Positions 53,500-63,935 of a stretch of 64,000 nt of DNA are shown here, in pieces. The stretch's first letter is position 1. Each line of letters begins with the position of its first letter. The stretch covers positions 4,508,501 to 4,572,500 of the forward strand of contig NZ_CP078138.1 of NCBI RefSeq assembly GCF_019212185.1, read 5' to 3'. The stretch is from Pseudomonas fluorescens (GTDB lineage Bacteria; Pseudomonadota; Gammaproteobacteria; Pseudomonadales; Pseudomonadaceae). Made by a program: the position numbers and the translations under genes. The notes under the pieces were generated by a model. That model saw only the letters and a program-made list of their open reading frames with translations. It did not search any database and was not told the DNA's origin.

Positions 53500-55065
53500 A
53501 TGCGTAATAACCAGCCCATCACACAGCGCGAACGGACCTTCCCGGCTCAGCAACGGTTGATCTCCACCACCGATGCCAAGGGTGTGATCAACTACTGCAA
53601 CGATGCATTCGTCGAGATCAGTGGTTTTTCCCGTGAAGAACTGATCCGTGCGCCGCACAACCTGGTTCGTCACCCTGACGTGCCATCGGCGGTGTTCGCG
53701 CACATGTGGGGCACATTGAAACAAGGCCTGCCATGGATGGGCATTGTCAAGAATCGCTGCAAGAACGGTGACCACTATTGGGTCAACGCCTACGTGACGC
53801 CGGTGTTCGACGACAACCAGGTCGTCGGCTATGAGTCGGTGCGGGTCAAGCCGACCGCGGAACAGATCCGGCGCGCCGAAACCCTGTACCAGCGCCTCAA
53901 CCAGGGGAAGTCCGCTGTTCCCCAGCGCGACAAGTGGTTGCCGGTGCTGCAGGATTGGCTGCCGTTCATTCTGGTCAGCCAGTTGAGTTTTATGATCGGC
54001 GCCACCCTCAACTCGCAATGGGGCTTTGCCTTGGCCGCCGGCCTCTCCGTGCCGCTGGGCCTGCTCGGCTTGAGTTGGCAGCAGCGTGGCCTCAAGCGAT
54101 TGCTGCGCCTGGCCGAGCAAACCACCTCTGACCCACTGATCGCGCAGATGTACACCGACAGCCGCGGCGCGCAGGCGCGTCTGGAGATGTCGATCCTCAG
54201 TCAGGAAGCACGCCTGAAAACCTGCCTGACCCGCCTGCAGGACACCGCCGAGCACTTGACCGGACAGGCGCGTCAGTCCGATCAACTGGCCCACGACAGC
54301 TCCATTGGCCTTGAGCGTCAGCGCCTCGAGACCGAGCAAGTGGCGACAGCAGTCAACCAGATGGCCGCTACCACCCAGGAAGTCGCCAGCCATGTGCAGC
54401 GCACCGCCGACGCTACGCAGGAAGCCAATCGCCTGACCGGACGTGGCCGTGACATCGCCGGGGAAACCCGCGAAGCGATCCAGCGCCTGTCGGTAGTGGT
54501 CGGCGAAACCGGCCTGACCGTCACCCAACTGGCCAAGGACAGCGACGAGATCGGCGGTGTTGTCGATGTGATCAAGGGCATTGCCGACCAGACCAACCTG
54601 CTGGCCCTCAACGCCGCCATCGAAGCCGCCCGCGCCGGCGAAATGGGCCGGGGCTTTGCCGTAGTCGCCGACGAAGTACGGCAACTGGCGCAACGCACCA
54701 GCGAATCCACCGGGCAGATCCACAGCCTGATCGCCAAGCTCCAGCAAACCGCCAGCACCGCCGTACAAACCATGGAAGCCGGGCATCGCCAGGCGGAAGA
54801 AGGGGTGGCCCGGGTACTGGAAGCCGATCAGGCGCTGGTGGGGATCAGCGAGGCGGTGGCCAACATCACCGACATGACCACCCAGATCGCCGCCGCCACC
54901 GAAGAGCAAAGCGCGGTGGCCGAGGAAATCAGTCGCAACATCAGCAACATTTCCGAGCTGGCCGACCAGACCTCGGAACAGGCGCAGAACTCGGCGCTGT
55001 TGAGTGAAGAGCTGACCAAGACCGCGAATACCCAGTATTCGTTGGTGGAGCGGTTTAACCGCTGA
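53500..55065 (+). CDS. aer: PAS-containing methyl-accepting chemotaxis protein, Aer type
   Basis: Energy- and oxygen-taxis receptor of 521 residues, the size of P. aeruginosa Aer. A PAS domain (about 20-125; [55 protein letters not shown]) binds FAD in the family. A short hydrophobic segment at about 150-185 ([35 protein letters not shown]) anchors it with no periplasmic domain. The cytoplasmic signalling tip is [35 protein letters not shown]. The ATG at 53500 was chosen over a TTG at 53482. Position beside acnA and close to the cbb3 genes fits oxygen behaviour. Confidence 0.92.
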   Translation: MRNNQPITQRERTFPAQQRLISTTDAKGVINYCNDAFVEISGFSREELIRAPHNLVRHPDVPSAVFAHMWGTLKQGLPWMGIVKNRCKNGDHYWVNAYVTPVFDDNQVVGYESVRVKPTAEQIRRAETLYQRLNQGKSAVPQRDKWLPVLQDWLPFILVSQLSFMIGATLNSQWGFALAAGLSVPLGLLGLSWQQRGLKRLLRLAEQTTSDPLIAQMYTDSRGAQARLEMSILSQEARLKTCLTRLQDTAEHLTGQARQSDQLAHDSSIGLERQRLETEQVATAVNQMAATTQEVASHVQRTADATQEANRLTGRGRDIAGETREAIQRLSVVVGETGLTVTQLAKDSDEIGGVVDVIKGIADQTNLLALNAAIEAARAGEMGRGFAVVADEVRQLAQRTSESTGQIHSLIAKLQQTASTAVQTMEAGHRQAEEGVARVLEADQALVGISEAVANITDMTTQIAAATEEQSAVAEEISRNISNISELADQTSEQAQNSALLSEELTKTANTQYSLVERFNR

Positions 55066-55082
55066 TCGCCCTGGCAACCCCA

Positions 55083-55117
55083 AAAAAACCGGATGGCGAG
55101 AGCTTCCGGTTTTTTTA
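55083..55117. terminator. Intrinsic terminator after aer
   Basis: AAAACCGGA and TCCGGTTTT stem with A- and T-runs on the two sides, able to work in both directions between the convergent aer and hydrolase genes. Confidence 0.9.
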
Positions 55118-55167
55118 TTGTCGGGCTGAAAGGTGTGCTCTCGCAGGCCTTATCGCGGGCAAAGGTC

Positions 55168-55854
55168 TCACTGAAGAAACGCCGCCACCCGCCCCGCCGC
55201 CGTCGCCAGATGCTGCTCATGGGTAAAGCCTGAAGCTTTCAACGGCTTCAGGTCATGGTCGCCGGACACCAGCCACAACACCTCAATACTCGGTGACAAG
55301 GTATAGCCCGCCACCGCCGCACGATCCCCCAGCGCATCGCGCTCGCCTTGCACGATTAGAGTCGGTGCCTTCAATCCGGGCAAATGCTCGACGCGAGGCT
55401 TCTCCGGTTTCCCCACTGCATAAAACGGATAACCCAGACACACCAGCGCATCCGCCCCCAACTCATCCGCTACCATACTGGCCATACGCCCGCCCATTGA
55501 CTTGCCGCCGATGGCCAGCGGCCCAGCGACATGGCGTCGCACCACCCCATAGACTTCCCGCCAGTGCTCGAGCAACTTTGGTGTGGTGTTCGGCGGACGC
55601 TTGCCGCCGTCCAGACGTCGCTGCGCCATGTAAGGAAACTCGAAGCGCAGCACGTTGATCCCAAGCGCAGCGAGGCGTGCAGCGAAATTCGTCATGAATC
55701 CGCTGTCCATCGGTGCGCCGGAACCGTGGGCCAAAATCAGGGTTGGCGTTTGCTTCGAAACCTTGCCAGCCGCCGCATCCCACAGCCAGCCATTGTCCCG
55801 CACACACTGCGCCCATTGATCCCCGTCAATACTGGCGTTGTGCTCATTGTCCAT
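55168..55854 (-). CDS. Alpha/beta hydrolase (dienelactone-hydrolase/KANL3-like)
   Basis: A cytoplasmic protein of 228 residues with LILAHGSGAPMDSGFM (oxyanion loop, about 40-55), nucleophile serine in IGGKSMGGRMASM, aspartate in VQGERDALGDRAAV and histidine in GDHDLKPL. It belongs to the alpha/beta family related to human KANL3/Tex30, whose substrate is unknown. The start at 55854 (MDNEHNASIDG) has GAGG upstream; the frame opens at 55956 but would overlap ccoN. Its 5' end carries an ANR-type box that probably serves the divergent oxidase operon. Confidence 0.85.
   Translation of the reverse strand: MDNEHNASIDGDQWAQCVRDNGWLWDAAAGKVSKQTPTLILAHGSGAPMDSGFMTNFAARLAALGINVLRFEFPYMAQRRLDGGKRPPNTTPKLLEHWREVYGVVRRHVAGPLAIGGKSMGGRMASMVADELGADALVCLGYPFYAVGKPEKPRVEHLPGLKAPTLIVQGERDALGDRAAVAGYTLSPSIEVLWLVSGDHDLKPLKASGFTHEQHLATAAGRVAAFLQ
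55816..55829 (+). promoter_or_regulatory. ANR/FNR-type box, probably for the first cco operon
   Basis: TTGAT-CCCC-GTCAA fits the ANR/FNR pattern (TTGAT-N4-(A/G)TCAA). It lies inside the first 40 bases of the hydrolase coding sequence and about 120 bases before ccoN. A -10-like CATGCT sits at the distance expected for activation at about -41. Confidence 0.6.
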
Positions 55855-55948
55855 GCTTGCCTCGCTTTTAATCTGCCTATAACTCCAGGCGAAGGGAGAG
55901 TCGCTGCCTTGCAGTCGCTCGCTTCGGCTGAACCGTGGATGGGGAACC

Positions 55949-57373
55949 ATGAACACTTCTACAAGTACCGCCTATAACTACAAGGTGGTCCGCCAATTCG
56001 CCATTATGACGGTGGTCTGGGGCATCGTCGGCATGGGCCTCGGGGTTTTTCTCGCGGCGCAATTGGTCTGGCCCGAACTGAACTTCAACTTGCCGTGGAC
56101 CAGCTTCGGTCGCCTACGCCCGCTGCACACCAACGCGGTGATCTTCGCCTTTGGTGGCTGCGCGCTGTTCGCCGCCTCGTTCTACTCGGTACAACGGACC
56201 TGCCAAACCCAACTGTTTGCGCCGAAAATCGCCGCGTTCACGTTCTGGGGCTGGCAACTGGTGATTCTGCTGGCAGCCATCACCCTGCCACTGGGCTACA
56301 CCAGTTCCAAGGAGTACGCCGAACTGGAGTGGCCGATCGATATCCTGATCACCATCGTCTGGGTCGCCTACGCCATCGTATTCTTCGGCACGCTGATGAA
56401 GCGCAAGACCAAGCACATCTACGTCGGCAACTGGTTCTTCGGCGCCTTCATCATCACCGTCGCCATCCTGCACATCGTCAACAACATGGAACTGCCGGTC
56501 AGCCTGACCAAGTCCTACTCGGTGTATGCCGGTGCGACCGATGCCATGGTGCAGTGGTGGTACGGACATAACGCGGTAGGCTTTTTCCTAACTGCTGGCT
56601 TCCTCGGGATGATGTACTACTTCGTGCCGAAACAGGCCGAACGTCCGGTGTACTCGTATCGCCTGTCGATCGTGCACTTCTGGGCGCTGATCACCCTGTA
56701 CATCTGGGCCGGCCCGCACCACCTGCACTACACCGCGCTGCCAGACTGGGCGCAGTCGCTGGGCATGGTGATGTCGCTGATCCTCCTGGCTCCGAGCTGG
56801 GGCGGCATGATCAACGGTATGATGACCCTCTCGGGTGCCTGGCATAAGCTGCGCAGCGACCCGATCCTGCGTTTCCTCGTGGTATCCCTGGCGTTCTACG
56901 GCATGTCGACCTTCGAAGGTCCGATGATGGCGATCAAGACCGTCAACGCCCTCTCCCACTACACCGACTGGACCATCGGCCACGTTCACGCCGGCGCGCT
57001 CGGCTGGGTGGCAATGATCTCGATTGGTGCGCTGTACCACATGATCCCGAAAATCTTCGGGCGTGCGCAGATGCACAGCATCGGCCTGATCAATGCGCAC
57101 TTCTGGCTGGCCACTATCGGCACCGTGCTCTACATCGCCTCGATGTGGGTCAACGGCATCGCCCAGGGCCTGATGTGGCGTGCAGTCAACGAAGACGGGA
57201 CCCTGACCTACTCCTTCGTCGAAACCCTGGTGGCCAGCCACCCAGGCTTCGTCGTGCGTCTGGTCGGCGGCGCGATCTTCTTCAGCGGCATGTTGCTGAT
57301 GGCCTACAACACCTGGCGCACCGTGCGTGAAGCCCAACCTGCCGAAGTCGCCGCCGCGGCGCAGATGGCCTGA
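55949..57373 (+). CDS. ccoN: cbb3-type cytochrome c oxidase subunit I (cco operon A, cco2 position)
   Basis: Catalytic subunit of a high-affinity proton-pumping terminal oxidase, 474 residues and about 12 TM helices. Haem and CuB histidine motifs are visible: [13 protein letters not shown] (low-spin haem), [28 protein letters not shown] and the late [10 protein letters not shown]. It starts [17 protein letters not shown]. By gene order from acnA and aer, this operon matches PAO1 cco2, the ANR-controlled copy, and an ANR-type box is present upstream. It is about 90 percent similar to the second ccoN below by eye. Confidence 0.95.
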   Translation: MNTSTSTAYNYKVVRQFAIMTVVWGIVGMGLGVFLAAQLVWPELNFNLPWTSFGRLRPLHTNAVIFAFGGCALFAASFYSVQRTCQTQLFAPKIAAFTFWGWQLVILLAAITLPLGYTSSKEYAELEWPIDILITIVWVAYAIVFFGTLMKRKTKHIYVGNWFFGAFIITVAILHIVNNMELPVSLTKSYSVYAGATDAMVQWWYGHNAVGFFLTAGFLGMMYYFVPKQAERPVYSYRLSIVHFWALITLYIWAGPHHLHYTALPDWAQSLGMVMSLILLAPSWGGMINGMMTLSGAWHKLRSDPILRFLVVSLAFYGMSTFEGPMMAIKTVNALSHYTDWTIGHVHAGALGWVAMISIGALYHMIPKIFGRAQMHSIGLINAHFWLATIGTVLYIASMWVNGIAQGLMWRAVNEDGTLTYSFVETLVASHPGFVVRLVGGAIFFSGMLLMAYNTWRTVREAQPAEVAAAAQMA

Positions 57374-57383
57374 GGAGTCCGCC

Positions 57384-57992
57384 ATGAAACACGAAACGAT
57401 TGAGAAAAACGTCGGCCTGCTCCTGCTGCTGATGGTGTTTGCGGTGAGCATCGGCGGTCTGACCCAGATCGTCCCGCTGTTCTTCCAGGACGTCACCAAC
57501 AAGCCGGTCGAAGGCATGAAGCCTTACACCGCGCTGCAACTCGAAGGCCGCGACATTTACATCCGCGAAGGCTGCGTTGGCTGTCACTCGCAGATGATCC
57601 GGCCGTTCCGCGCCGAGACCGAGCGTTATGGCCACTACTCGGTGGCCGGTGAAAGCGTCTGGGACCACCCGTTCCTCTGGGGCTCCAAGCGTACCGGTCC
57701 GGACCTGGCCCGCGTCGGCGCCCGCTACTCCGATGACTGGCACCGCGCGCACCTGTACAACCCGCGCAACGTGGTGCCCGAGTCGAAGATGCCCGCCTAC
57801 CCGTGGCTGGTGGCCAATCAGCTCGACAGCAGTCACACCGAGACCAAGATCAAGGCCATGCGCACCCTCGGCGTGCCGTACACCGACGAAGACATCGCCG
57901 GCGCCACCGAGTCGCTCAAGGGCAAGTCGGAGATGGACGCGCTGGTCGCCTACCTGCAAGTGCTCGGCACTGCGATCAAGAGCAAGAGGTGA
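57384..57992 (+). CDS. ccoO: cbb3 oxidase subunit II, monohaem cytochrome c (operon A)
   Basis: A membrane-anchored cytochrome c of 202 residues carrying electrons to CcoN. The N-terminal helix ([23 protein letters not shown]) anchors it in the inner membrane, and the haem motif is C64-x-x-C67-H68 in GCVGCHSQM, with methionine ligand among the later [18 protein letters not shown] precedes the ATG at 57384, 10 bases after ccoN. The longer open frame from 57327 lies inside ccoN. Confidence 0.95.
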   Translation: MKHETIEKNVGLLLLLMVFAVSIGGLTQIVPLFFQDVTNKPVEGMKPYTALQLEGRDIYIREGCVGCHSQMIRPFRAETERYGHYSVAGESVWDHPFLWGSKRTGPDLARVGARYSDDWHRAHLYNPRNVVPESKMPAYPWLVANQLDSSHTETKIKAMRTLGVPYTDEDIAGATESLKGKSEMDALVAYLQVLGTAIKSKR

Positions 57993-57995
57993 GCC

Positions 57996-58193
57996 ATGGT
58001 GATTGATTTGAGCACTGGAATGATCCGCGGCCTGGGTACGCTCGTGGTGTTCGTGGCCTTTATCGGCCTGACACTGTGGGTGTTTAACAGCAAGCGCACC
58101 CCGGAATTTGCCGAAGCGCGCCTGTTGCCGTTTGCCGATGAGCCGCAACCCGACAGCACCCAAGAAACTGGCACAAGGAGCACCCGGCCATGA
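57996..58193 (+). CDS. ccoQ: cbb3 oxidase small subunit (operon A)
   Basis: A 65-residue single-helix protein ([22 protein letters not shown]) with a charged tail ([17 protein letters not shown]). CcoQ protects or stabilises the complex. Start three bases after the ccoO stop; its end overlaps the ccoP start by four bases (ATGA). Confidence 0.92.
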   Translation: MVIDLSTGMIRGLGTLVVFVAFIGLTLWVFNSKRTPEFAEARLLPFADEPQPDSTQETGTRSTRP

Positions 58194-59143
58194 CCACCTT
58201 CTGGAGTACGTGGATCTGCGTACTGACCATTGGCAGCCTGATCGGCCTGACCTGGCTGCTGGTCGGCACCCGCAAGGGCGAGACCAAGGGCAGTGTCGAC
58301 CAGACCATGGGCCATGCCTTCGATGGCATCGAGGAATACGACAACCCACTGCCGCAATGGTGGTTCCTGCTGTTCGCCGGCACCCTGGTGTTCGCCGTCG
58401 GCTACCTCATCCTCTACCCGGGCCTGGGTAACTGGAAAGGCATCCTGCCGGGTTATCAGGACGGCTGGACCCAGACCAAGGAATGGGACAAGGAAATGGC
58501 CAAGGCTGACGCAAAGTTCGGGCCGATCTTCGCCAAATTTGCAGCGATGCCGGTGGAAGAAGTGGCCAAGGACCCGCAAGCGTTGAAAATGGGTGGACGC
58601 CTGTTCGCCTCCAACTGCTCGGTGTGCCACGGCTCGGACGCCAAGGGCGCCTTCGGCTTCCCCAACCTGGCCGACAGCACCTGGCGCTGGGGCGGCAGCG
58701 CCGAGGCGATCAAGACCACGATCATGGGTGGACGCATCGCGGCGATGCCGGCCTGGGGCGACATGCTCGGCGAAGCCGGCGTGAAGAACGTCGCAGCCTA
58801 TGTGCGCCACGAACTGGCGGGCCTGCCGCTGCCTCAGGACAGCGGTGCCGACCTGCAAGCCGGACAGCAGGCGTTCAGCACCACCTGCGTAGCGTGCCAT
58901 GGCGCCAACGGTCAGGGCATGGAAGCGATGGGCGCTCCGAACCTGACCCAACCGGCCGCTTTCATCTACGGCACCAGCTTGGCGCAACTGCAGCAGACCA
59001 TTCGCCATGGTCGCCAGGGCCATATGCCGGCGCAGCACGAACTGCTCGGTAATGACAAAGTGCAGTTGCTGGCGGCCTACGTCTACAGCCTCTCCCATGG
59101 CACCGGCGGACAACCCCTGCAAGCAGAAGCCAAAGGCGAATAA
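58190..59143 (+). CDS. ccoP: cbb3 oxidase subunit III, dihaem cytochrome c (operon A)
   Basis: Membrane-bound dihaem cytochrome of 317 residues that passes electrons from soluble cytochrome c to CcoO. Two N-terminal TM segments ([16 protein letters not shown] and [20 protein letters not shown]). Haem sites are C143-x-x-C146-H147 (NCSVCHGSD) and C233-x-x-C236-H237 (TCVACHGAN). Compared with the second operon it lacks an eight-residue insertion after the second TM. Confidence 0.95.
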   Translation: MTTFWSTWICVLTIGSLIGLTWLLVGTRKGETKGSVDQTMGHAFDGIEEYDNPLPQWWFLLFAGTLVFAVGYLILYPGLGNWKGILPGYQDGWTQTKEWDKEMAKADAKFGPIFAKFAAMPVEEVAKDPQALKMGGRLFASNCSVCHGSDAKGAFGFPNLADSTWRWGGSAEAIKTTIMGGRIAAMPAWGDMLGEAGVKNVAAYVRHELAGLPLPQDSGADLQAGQQAFSTTCVACHGANGQGMEAMGAPNLTQPAAFIYGTSLAQLQQTIRHGRQGHMPAQHELLGNDKVQLLAAYVYSLSHGTGGQPLQAEAKGE

Positions 59144-59157
59144 ATCCCATCCGCATC

Positions 59158-59183
59158 ACTGCCGCATCTTCCGATGCGGCAGT
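59158..59183 (+). terminator. Hairpin after operon A
   Basis: ACTGCCGCATC, loop TTCC and GATGCGGCAGT: perfect 11-pair stem 15 bases after the ccoP stop. No T-run follows, only TCCC, so it may not fully stop transcription into the next operon. Confidence 0.65.
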
Positions 59184-59546
59184 TCCCGCCTCCTTTGCGA
59201 CCCATTGTCGCACCCCCAAAAAGCGCTGCCTTTCGGTTCCGCAGATTCGCGTCTAAGCTTGCTGCGAAGCGGACTGGCAACGGCCGGTCGCAGGTCAACC
59301 GTACAGGATGGTTTCGACGAATCTGTTCGATGACAGGCCGCAAACGCCGGTAGATACCGGCTGTCGACCAAGTTGCCGTCTGTCACCTGAACGCCTCGTT
59401 TAAACACACCCCGTTACAACTGACTCGACCCCCTCGCCTTTTTCGTCCGCCGGGACATTTTGCCCCTGGGTAAATTTGACCCTACGCGGCGCATGGAAAG
59501 GCCGCAGAATCAGCTTTTGAAAGCATTGACCCAGGTCATGGCGCGT

Positions 59547-59575
59547 TGCAATGACCCCCCGCTTTCTCCATACTT
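59547..59575 (+). promoter_or_regulatory. Candidate promoter of cco operon B
   Basis: TTGCAA, exactly 17 bases and CATACT. About 50 bases before ccoN. Fits a constitutive housekeeping promoter. Confidence 0.45.
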
Positions 59576-59624
59576 GCGGCCGATTTTTATCCCTAATAAA
59601 ACACCCAAACCGTGGAACCTTAGA

Positions 59625-61067
59625 ATGAGCACAGCAATCAGTCCGACTGCTTATAACTATAAGGTAGTCCGCCAGTTCGCCATCATGACGGTGGTCTGGG
59701 GGATCCTTGGCATGGGGCTCGGTGTATTCATCGCCTCGCAACTGGTCTGGCCGGAGTTGAACTTCGGTCTGCCATGGACGAGCTTTGGACGCCTGCGCCC
59801 ACTGCACACCAACCTGGTGATTTTCGCCTTCGGTGGTTGTGCGTTGTTTGCCACTTCCTATTATGTCGTGCAGCGAACCTGCCAAACGCGACTGATTTCC
59901 GACAGCCTCGCCGCCTTCACCTTCTGGGGATGGCAAGCGGTGATCGTCGGCGCGATCATTACCTTGCCGCTGGGTTACACCACCACCAAGGAATACGCGG
60001 AACTGGAATGGCCCCTGGCTATTCTGCTGGCCATCGTCTGGGTAACCTACGGTCTGGTGTTCTTCGGCACCATCACCAAGCGCAAGACCAAGCACATCTA
60101 TGTGGGCAACTGGTTCTACGGTGCGTTCATCGTCGTGACGGCGATGCTGCACATCGTCAACCACGCCTCGCTGCCGGTCAGTTTCTTCAAGTCCTACTCG
60201 GCCTATTCCGGTGCGACTGACGCGATGATCCAATGGTGGTACGGCCACAACGCCGTAGGTTTCTTCCTGACCACCGGCTTCCTGGGGATGATGTACTACT
60301 TCGTGCCGAAACAGGCCGAACGTCCGATCTACTCCTATCGCCTCTCCATCGTGCACTTCTGGGCACTGATCACCCTGTACATCTGGGCCGGTCCGCACCA
60401 CCTGCACTACACCGCACTGCCGGACTGGGCTCAATCCCTGGGCATGGCAATGTCGATCATCCTGCTGGCACCAAGCTGGGGCGGCATGATCAACGGCATG
60501 ATGACCCTGTCGGGCGCCTGGCATAAGCTGCGTACCGACCCGATTCTGCGCTTCCTGGTCGTCTCGCTGGCGTTCTACGGCATGTCGACCTTCGAAGGCC
60601 CGATGATGGCCATCAAGACCGTCAACTCGCTGTCTCACTACACCGACTGGACCATCGGCCACGTACACGCCGGTGCCTTGGGCTGGGTAGCGATGATCTC
60701 GATCGGTGCCATCTACCACATGATCCCGAAACTGTTCGGTCGTGCGCAGATGCACAGCACCGCACTGATCAACACCCACTTCTGGCTCGCGACCATCGGT
60801 ACCGTGCTCTACATCGCTTCGATGTGGGTCAACGGCATCACCCAGGGCCTGATGTGGCGTGCAATCAACGACGACGGCACCCTGACCTACTCGTTTGTTG
60901 AAGCGCTGCAAGCCAGCCACCCGGGCTTTATCGTTCGCGCCCTGGGCGGTGCATTCTTCGCTAGCGGCATGCTGTTCATGGCCTACAACGTATTCCGTAC
61001 CGTACGTGCCTCGGACCCAGCCGAAGCTGAAGCCGCTACCAAGATCGCTGTAGTTGGAGCTCACTGA
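59625..61067 (+). CDS. ccoN: cbb3-type cytochrome c oxidase subunit I (operon B, cco1 position)
   Basis: Second copy of the catalytic subunit, 480 residues, starting [18 protein letters not shown] with GGAA before the ATG. All haem and CuB histidine motifs seen in copy A are intact ([51 protein letters not shown]). Differences cluster in the N-terminus, the [16 protein letters not shown] segment and the C-terminal tail ([14 protein letters not shown]). By order this is PAO1 cco1, the constitutive isoform. Its stop overlaps the ccoO start by one base (TGATG). Confidence 0.95.
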   Translation: MSTAISPTAYNYKVVRQFAIMTVVWGILGMGLGVFIASQLVWPELNFGLPWTSFGRLRPLHTNLVIFAFGGCALFATSYYVVQRTCQTRLISDSLAAFTFWGWQAVIVGAIITLPLGYTTTKEYAELEWPLAILLAIVWVTYGLVFFGTITKRKTKHIYVGNWFYGAFIVVTAMLHIVNHASLPVSFFKSYSAYSGATDAMIQWWYGHNAVGFFLTTGFLGMMYYFVPKQAERPIYSYRLSIVHFWALITLYIWAGPHHLHYTALPDWAQSLGMAMSIILLAPSWGGMINGMMTLSGAWHKLRTDPILRFLVVSLAFYGMSTFEGPMMAIKTVNSLSHYTDWTIGHVHAGALGWVAMISIGAIYHMIPKLFGRAQMHSTALINTHFWLATIGTVLYIASMWVNGITQGLMWRAINDDGTLTYSFVEALQASHPGFIVRALGGAFFASGMLFMAYNVFRTVRASDPAEAEAATKIAVVGAH

Positions 61068-61675
61068 TGAAGCATGAAGCAGTCGAGAAGAATATTGGCC
61101 TGCTGGCCTTCTTCATGGTCATCGCCGTCAGCGTTGGCGGCCTGACCCAAATCGTTCCGCTGTTTTTCCAGGACGTCACCAACAAGCCGGTCGAAGGCAT
61201 GAAGCCGCGCACCGCCCTTGAACTGGAAGGCCGCGACGTTTATATCGCCAACGGCTGTGTCGGCTGCCACTCGCAGATGATCCGTCCGTTCCGTGCTGAA
61301 ACCGAACGTTACGGCCACTACTCGGTTGCCGGTGAAAGCGTCTGGGACCACCCGTTCCTGTGGGGCTCCAAGCGTACCGGTCCGGACCTGGCCCGTGTCG
61401 GCGGTCGTTACTCCGATGACTGGCAGCGTGCGCACTTGTACAACCCGCGCAACGTAGTGCCCGAGTCGAAAATGCCGGCCTACCCGTTCCTCGTGGAAAA
61501 CAAGCTCGACGGCAAGGACACCGCCAAGAAAATGGAAGTCCTGCGCACGCTCGGCGTCCCTTACACCGACGAAGACATCGCCGGTGCCAAGGATGCCGTG
61601 AAGGGCAAGACCGAAATGGACGCGCTGGTGGCCTATCTGCAAGGCCTGGGCACCATCATCAAAAGCAAACGGTGA
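61067..61675 (+). CDS. ccoO: cbb3 oxidase subunit II, monohaem cytochrome c (operon B)
   Basis: 202 residues, beginning [20 protein letters not shown], the same length as copy A. Haem motif C64-x-x-C67-H68 (GCVGCHSQM). Most differences from copy A lie in the stretch [17 protein letters not shown] (about 146-162). GGAGCTCACTG precedes the ATG, which overlaps the ccoN stop. Confidence 0.95.
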   Translation: MKHEAVEKNIGLLAFFMVIAVSVGGLTQIVPLFFQDVTNKPVEGMKPRTALELEGRDVYIANGCVGCHSQMIRPFRAETERYGHYSVAGESVWDHPFLWGSKRTGPDLARVGGRYSDDWQRAHLYNPRNVVPESKMPAYPFLVENKLDGKDTAKKMEVLRTLGVPYTDEDIAGAKDAVKGKTEMDALVAYLQGLGTIIKSKR

Positions 61676-61680
61676 TCTAA

Positions 61681-61866
61681 ATGGATATCGGGATGATTCG
61701 TGGCCTGGGCACCGTTGTCGTGATGGTTGCCTTTATCGGCCTGGCCCTGTGGGTGTTCAGCCCCAAGCGCAAGTCCGAGTTTGAAGACGCGACCTTGCTG
61801 CCTTTCGCGGATGATCCCGAAGCCATCAAGCACGTCGAGCAAGCTTCTAGGAGTAACAAAGAATGA
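61681..61866 (+). CDS. ccoQ: cbb3 oxidase small subunit (operon B)
   Basis: 61 residues: [26 protein letters not shown] forms one TM helix, then [19 protein letters not shown]. Four-base overlap with the start of ccoP, as in operon A. Confidence 0.92.
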   Translation: MDIGMIRGLGTVVVMVAFIGLALWVFSPKRKSEFEDATLLPFADDPEAIKHVEQASRSNKE

Positions 61867-62840
61867 CTACGTTCTGGAGTCTGTACGTCACAGTCCTCAG
61901 TCTGGGTACCATCTTCGCCCTGACCTGGCTGCTGCTGTCGACCCGCAAGGGCCAGCGCGCCGAGCAGACGGATGAAACCGTTGGCCACTCGTTCGACGGG
62001 ATCGAGGAATACGACAACCCGTTGCCGAAATGGTGGTTCATGCTGTTCGTCGGCACCATCATCTTCGCCTTGGGTTACCTGGCGCTGTACCCGGGCCTGG
62101 GTAACTGGAAAGGCCTGCTGCCAGGCTACACCTACCTGGACAACGAGAAGCAGACCCCCTTCGCCAACGGCCAGTCCGGCTGGACCGGTGTTCACGAGTG
62201 GGAAAAGGAAATGGCCAAGTCGGATGCCAAGTTCGGGCCGATCTTCGCCAAATTCGCGGCCATGCCGATTGAAGAAGTGGCCAAGGACCCACAAGCCCTG
62301 AAGATGGGAGGCCGTCTGTTCGCCTCCAACTGCTCGGTTTGCCACGGTTCCGACGCCAAGGGCGCCTACGGCTTCCCGAACCTGACCGACGCCGACTGGC
62401 GCTGGGGCGGTTCGCCGGAAGAAATCAAGACCACCATCATGGGCGGTCGCCACGCCGTCATGCCGGCCTGGGCTGAAGTGATCGGTGAGCAAGGCGTCAG
62501 CGATGTGGCTGCATTTGTCCTGACCAACCTCGATGGTCGCAAGCTGCCGGAAGGCACCAAGGCCGATCCGGTTGCCGGGCAGAAACTGTTCGCCACCAAC
62601 TGCGCGGTTTGCCATGGTCCTGAAGGTAAAGGCACACCCGCCATGGGCGCGCCAAACCTGACGCACCCGGCCGCCTTCATCTACGGTTCGAGCTTCGCTC
62701 AACTGCAGCAGACCATCCGTTACGGCCGTCAGGGCCAGATGCCTGCGCAAGAGCAAATGCAGGGTAACGACAAGGTTCACCTGCTGGCCGCCTACGTTTA
62801 CAGCCTGTCTCACGGTGAGAAGGCTGCGGACGCCGAGTAA
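61863..62840 (+). CDS. ccoP: cbb3 oxidase subunit III, dihaem cytochrome c (operon B)
   Basis: 325 residues with two N-terminal TM segments. Haem sites are C157-x-x-C160-H161 (NCSVCHGSD) and C247-x-x-C250-H251 (NCAVCHGPE). The insertion [16 protein letters not shown] after the second TM is missing in copy A, so it is a good marker for isoform assignment. It ends at a strong terminator. The ccoGHIS assembly genes are not in the window and may lie further right. Confidence 0.95.
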   Translation: MTTFWSLYVTVLSLGTIFALTWLLLSTRKGQRAEQTDETVGHSFDGIEEYDNPLPKWWFMLFVGTIIFALGYLALYPGLGNWKGLLPGYTYLDNEKQTPFANGQSGWTGVHEWEKEMAKSDAKFGPIFAKFAAMPIEEVAKDPQALKMGGRLFASNCSVCHGSDAKGAYGFPNLTDADWRWGGSPEEIKTTIMGGRHAVMPAWAEVIGEQGVSDVAAFVLTNLDGRKLPEGTKADPVAGQKLFATNCAVCHGPEGKGTPAMGAPNLTHPAAFIYGSSFAQLQQTIRYGRQGQMPAQEQMQGNDKVHLLAAYVYSLSHGEKAADAE

Positions 62841-62866
62841 GGCTAACGCTGCTTGATGCAACACTA

Positions 62867-62902
62867 AAACGGCCCCGCCAGATAACTGACGGGGCCGTTT
62901 TG
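62867..62902. terminator. Intrinsic terminator after operon B
   Basis: AAAACGGCCCCG and CGGGGCCGTTTT, a perfect 12-pair stem with A- and T-tracts as its base, suitable for both directions between convergent genes. Confidence 0.9.
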
Positions 62903-62921
62903 CATAATGGCGCAAAGCCTT

Positions 62922-63935
62922 TTAGTAACGGACTTCAATCTCCGACTCGACCTGCCGGCTGGGCCAATTGTTTGCCCTAACCCGATTGACCGTCAGGGTC
63001 TTGCGGTCCTTGGAGAAACTGGCAATCAGATAGGTCTGCTGTGACGCCGAACCGCTGAGAAACACCGGCACCGTACCGAACTGCTCCGACGCGCTCCAGT
63101 AGCGACCCGAATACTCGTGATAATGACCGGCGAACACCGCCGTCACCCGATATCGCTCGACCATGCTGCGCAACCGCTCGAGCTGTTGCCCATCCCCAGC
63201 CCAGTCCCGCGGTTTGTGCATGCTCAGGATGACAATCCGGCCCTGCTCACGGGCCTTCCTCAAGATGCCTTCCAGCCAGTCCAGCGAATCATTGATCTCG
63301 AACTCTTTGGCGCTGATCCAGGGCACCCCGGTGCTGAAGGTGGCGGTGTAGGTCGGCTCATTGTGCAACTGGACCAACAACAGATCGCCAAAGGTTTTCG
63401 CATAGGCCAGGCTGCCGTAATAAATGTCGGTATTGCCCAACACCCGTACGCCGAAATCCATGCTGTCGACCTTGCCCCAGTAACGCTCCTTGATGGCCTC
63501 GACACTGGCGGCGGCACAACGATTGAGAAAGCAGTCATCGACGTTGTTTTCGTAGTCGTGATTGCCCAGGCCGTAGTCGTAGGTCCGTTCCAGCTTGGCA
63601 TCGAGGATCGGCATCACCACTGAACGCTGCCAGTCATGACCGTACGCGGTGATGTCGCCATTGATCATCACCGGCACCCGGCTGGCGCCGCCGAAGTTCT
63701 TCCTGAAGTCGGCAACATCCGCGTATTGGGTTTCGATCAGCCACTTCGAGCGGGCGTCTCTTTTTGCATCGGTCTCGGGCTGCCCTTCGTCGGAGCTTTC
63801 GCTCCAGGGATACTGAGGATCGGAGGTGAAGACAAGATGAGCGGGTGGATCATGGGTAGCTGCAGACAGGGCTGCCGGCGCAACGCAAAAAACCGCCAGC
63901 AGTGCGGCGATCCTGTAACAGGTCATGGGCTTCAT
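62922..63935 (-). CDS. Secreted calcineurin-like metallophosphoesterase
   Basis: A 337-residue exported protein: signal peptide MKPMTCYRIAALLAVFCVAPAALSA, then the metallophosphoesterase fold with FTSDPQYPW (first metal motif, D39, but Q41 where histidine is usual), VMINGDITAYG, YGLGNHDYENN, VILSMHKPRDW and FAGHYHEYSGR. The later motifs are complete, so the enzyme is probably active on phosphodiesters or monoesters in the periplasm or outside. The substrate is unknown. AAGGA precedes the ATG at 63935. It converges on the oxidase operon and appears independent of it. Confidence 0.85.
   Translation of the reverse strand: MKPMTCYRIAALLAVFCVAPAALSAATHDPPAHLVFTSDPQYPWSESSDEGQPETDAKRDARSKWLIETQYADVADFRKNFGGASRVPVMINGDITAYGHDWQRSVVMPILDAKLERTYDYGLGNHDYENNVDDCFLNRCAAASVEAIKERYWGKVDSMDFGVRVLGNTDIYYGSLAYAKTFGDLLLVQLHNEPTYTATFSTGVPWISAKEFEINDSLDWLEGILRKAREQGRIVILSMHKPRDWAGDGQQLERLRSMVERYRVTAVFAGHYHEYSGRYWSASEQFGTVPVFLSGSASQQTYLIASFSKDRKTLTVNRVRANNWPSRQVESEIEVRY

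Larger units (their letters stand above)
59144..59624. other. Intergenic region between the two cco operons
   Basis: 481 bases. It holds the hairpin at 59158-59183 and a sigma-70-like promoter at 59547-59575. I see no ANR-type box (TTGAT-N4-ATCAA or GTCAA). A frame opening at 59460 runs into ccoN but the extra 55 residues are not family sequence. Nothing else recognised. Confidence 0.5.

Noticed and set aside
59400..61064. Long minus-strand frame opposite ccoN, and a similar one opposite the first ccoN
   Set aside because: Both are mirror images of conserved oxidase genes; their similarity to each other only reflects the duplicated sense genes.
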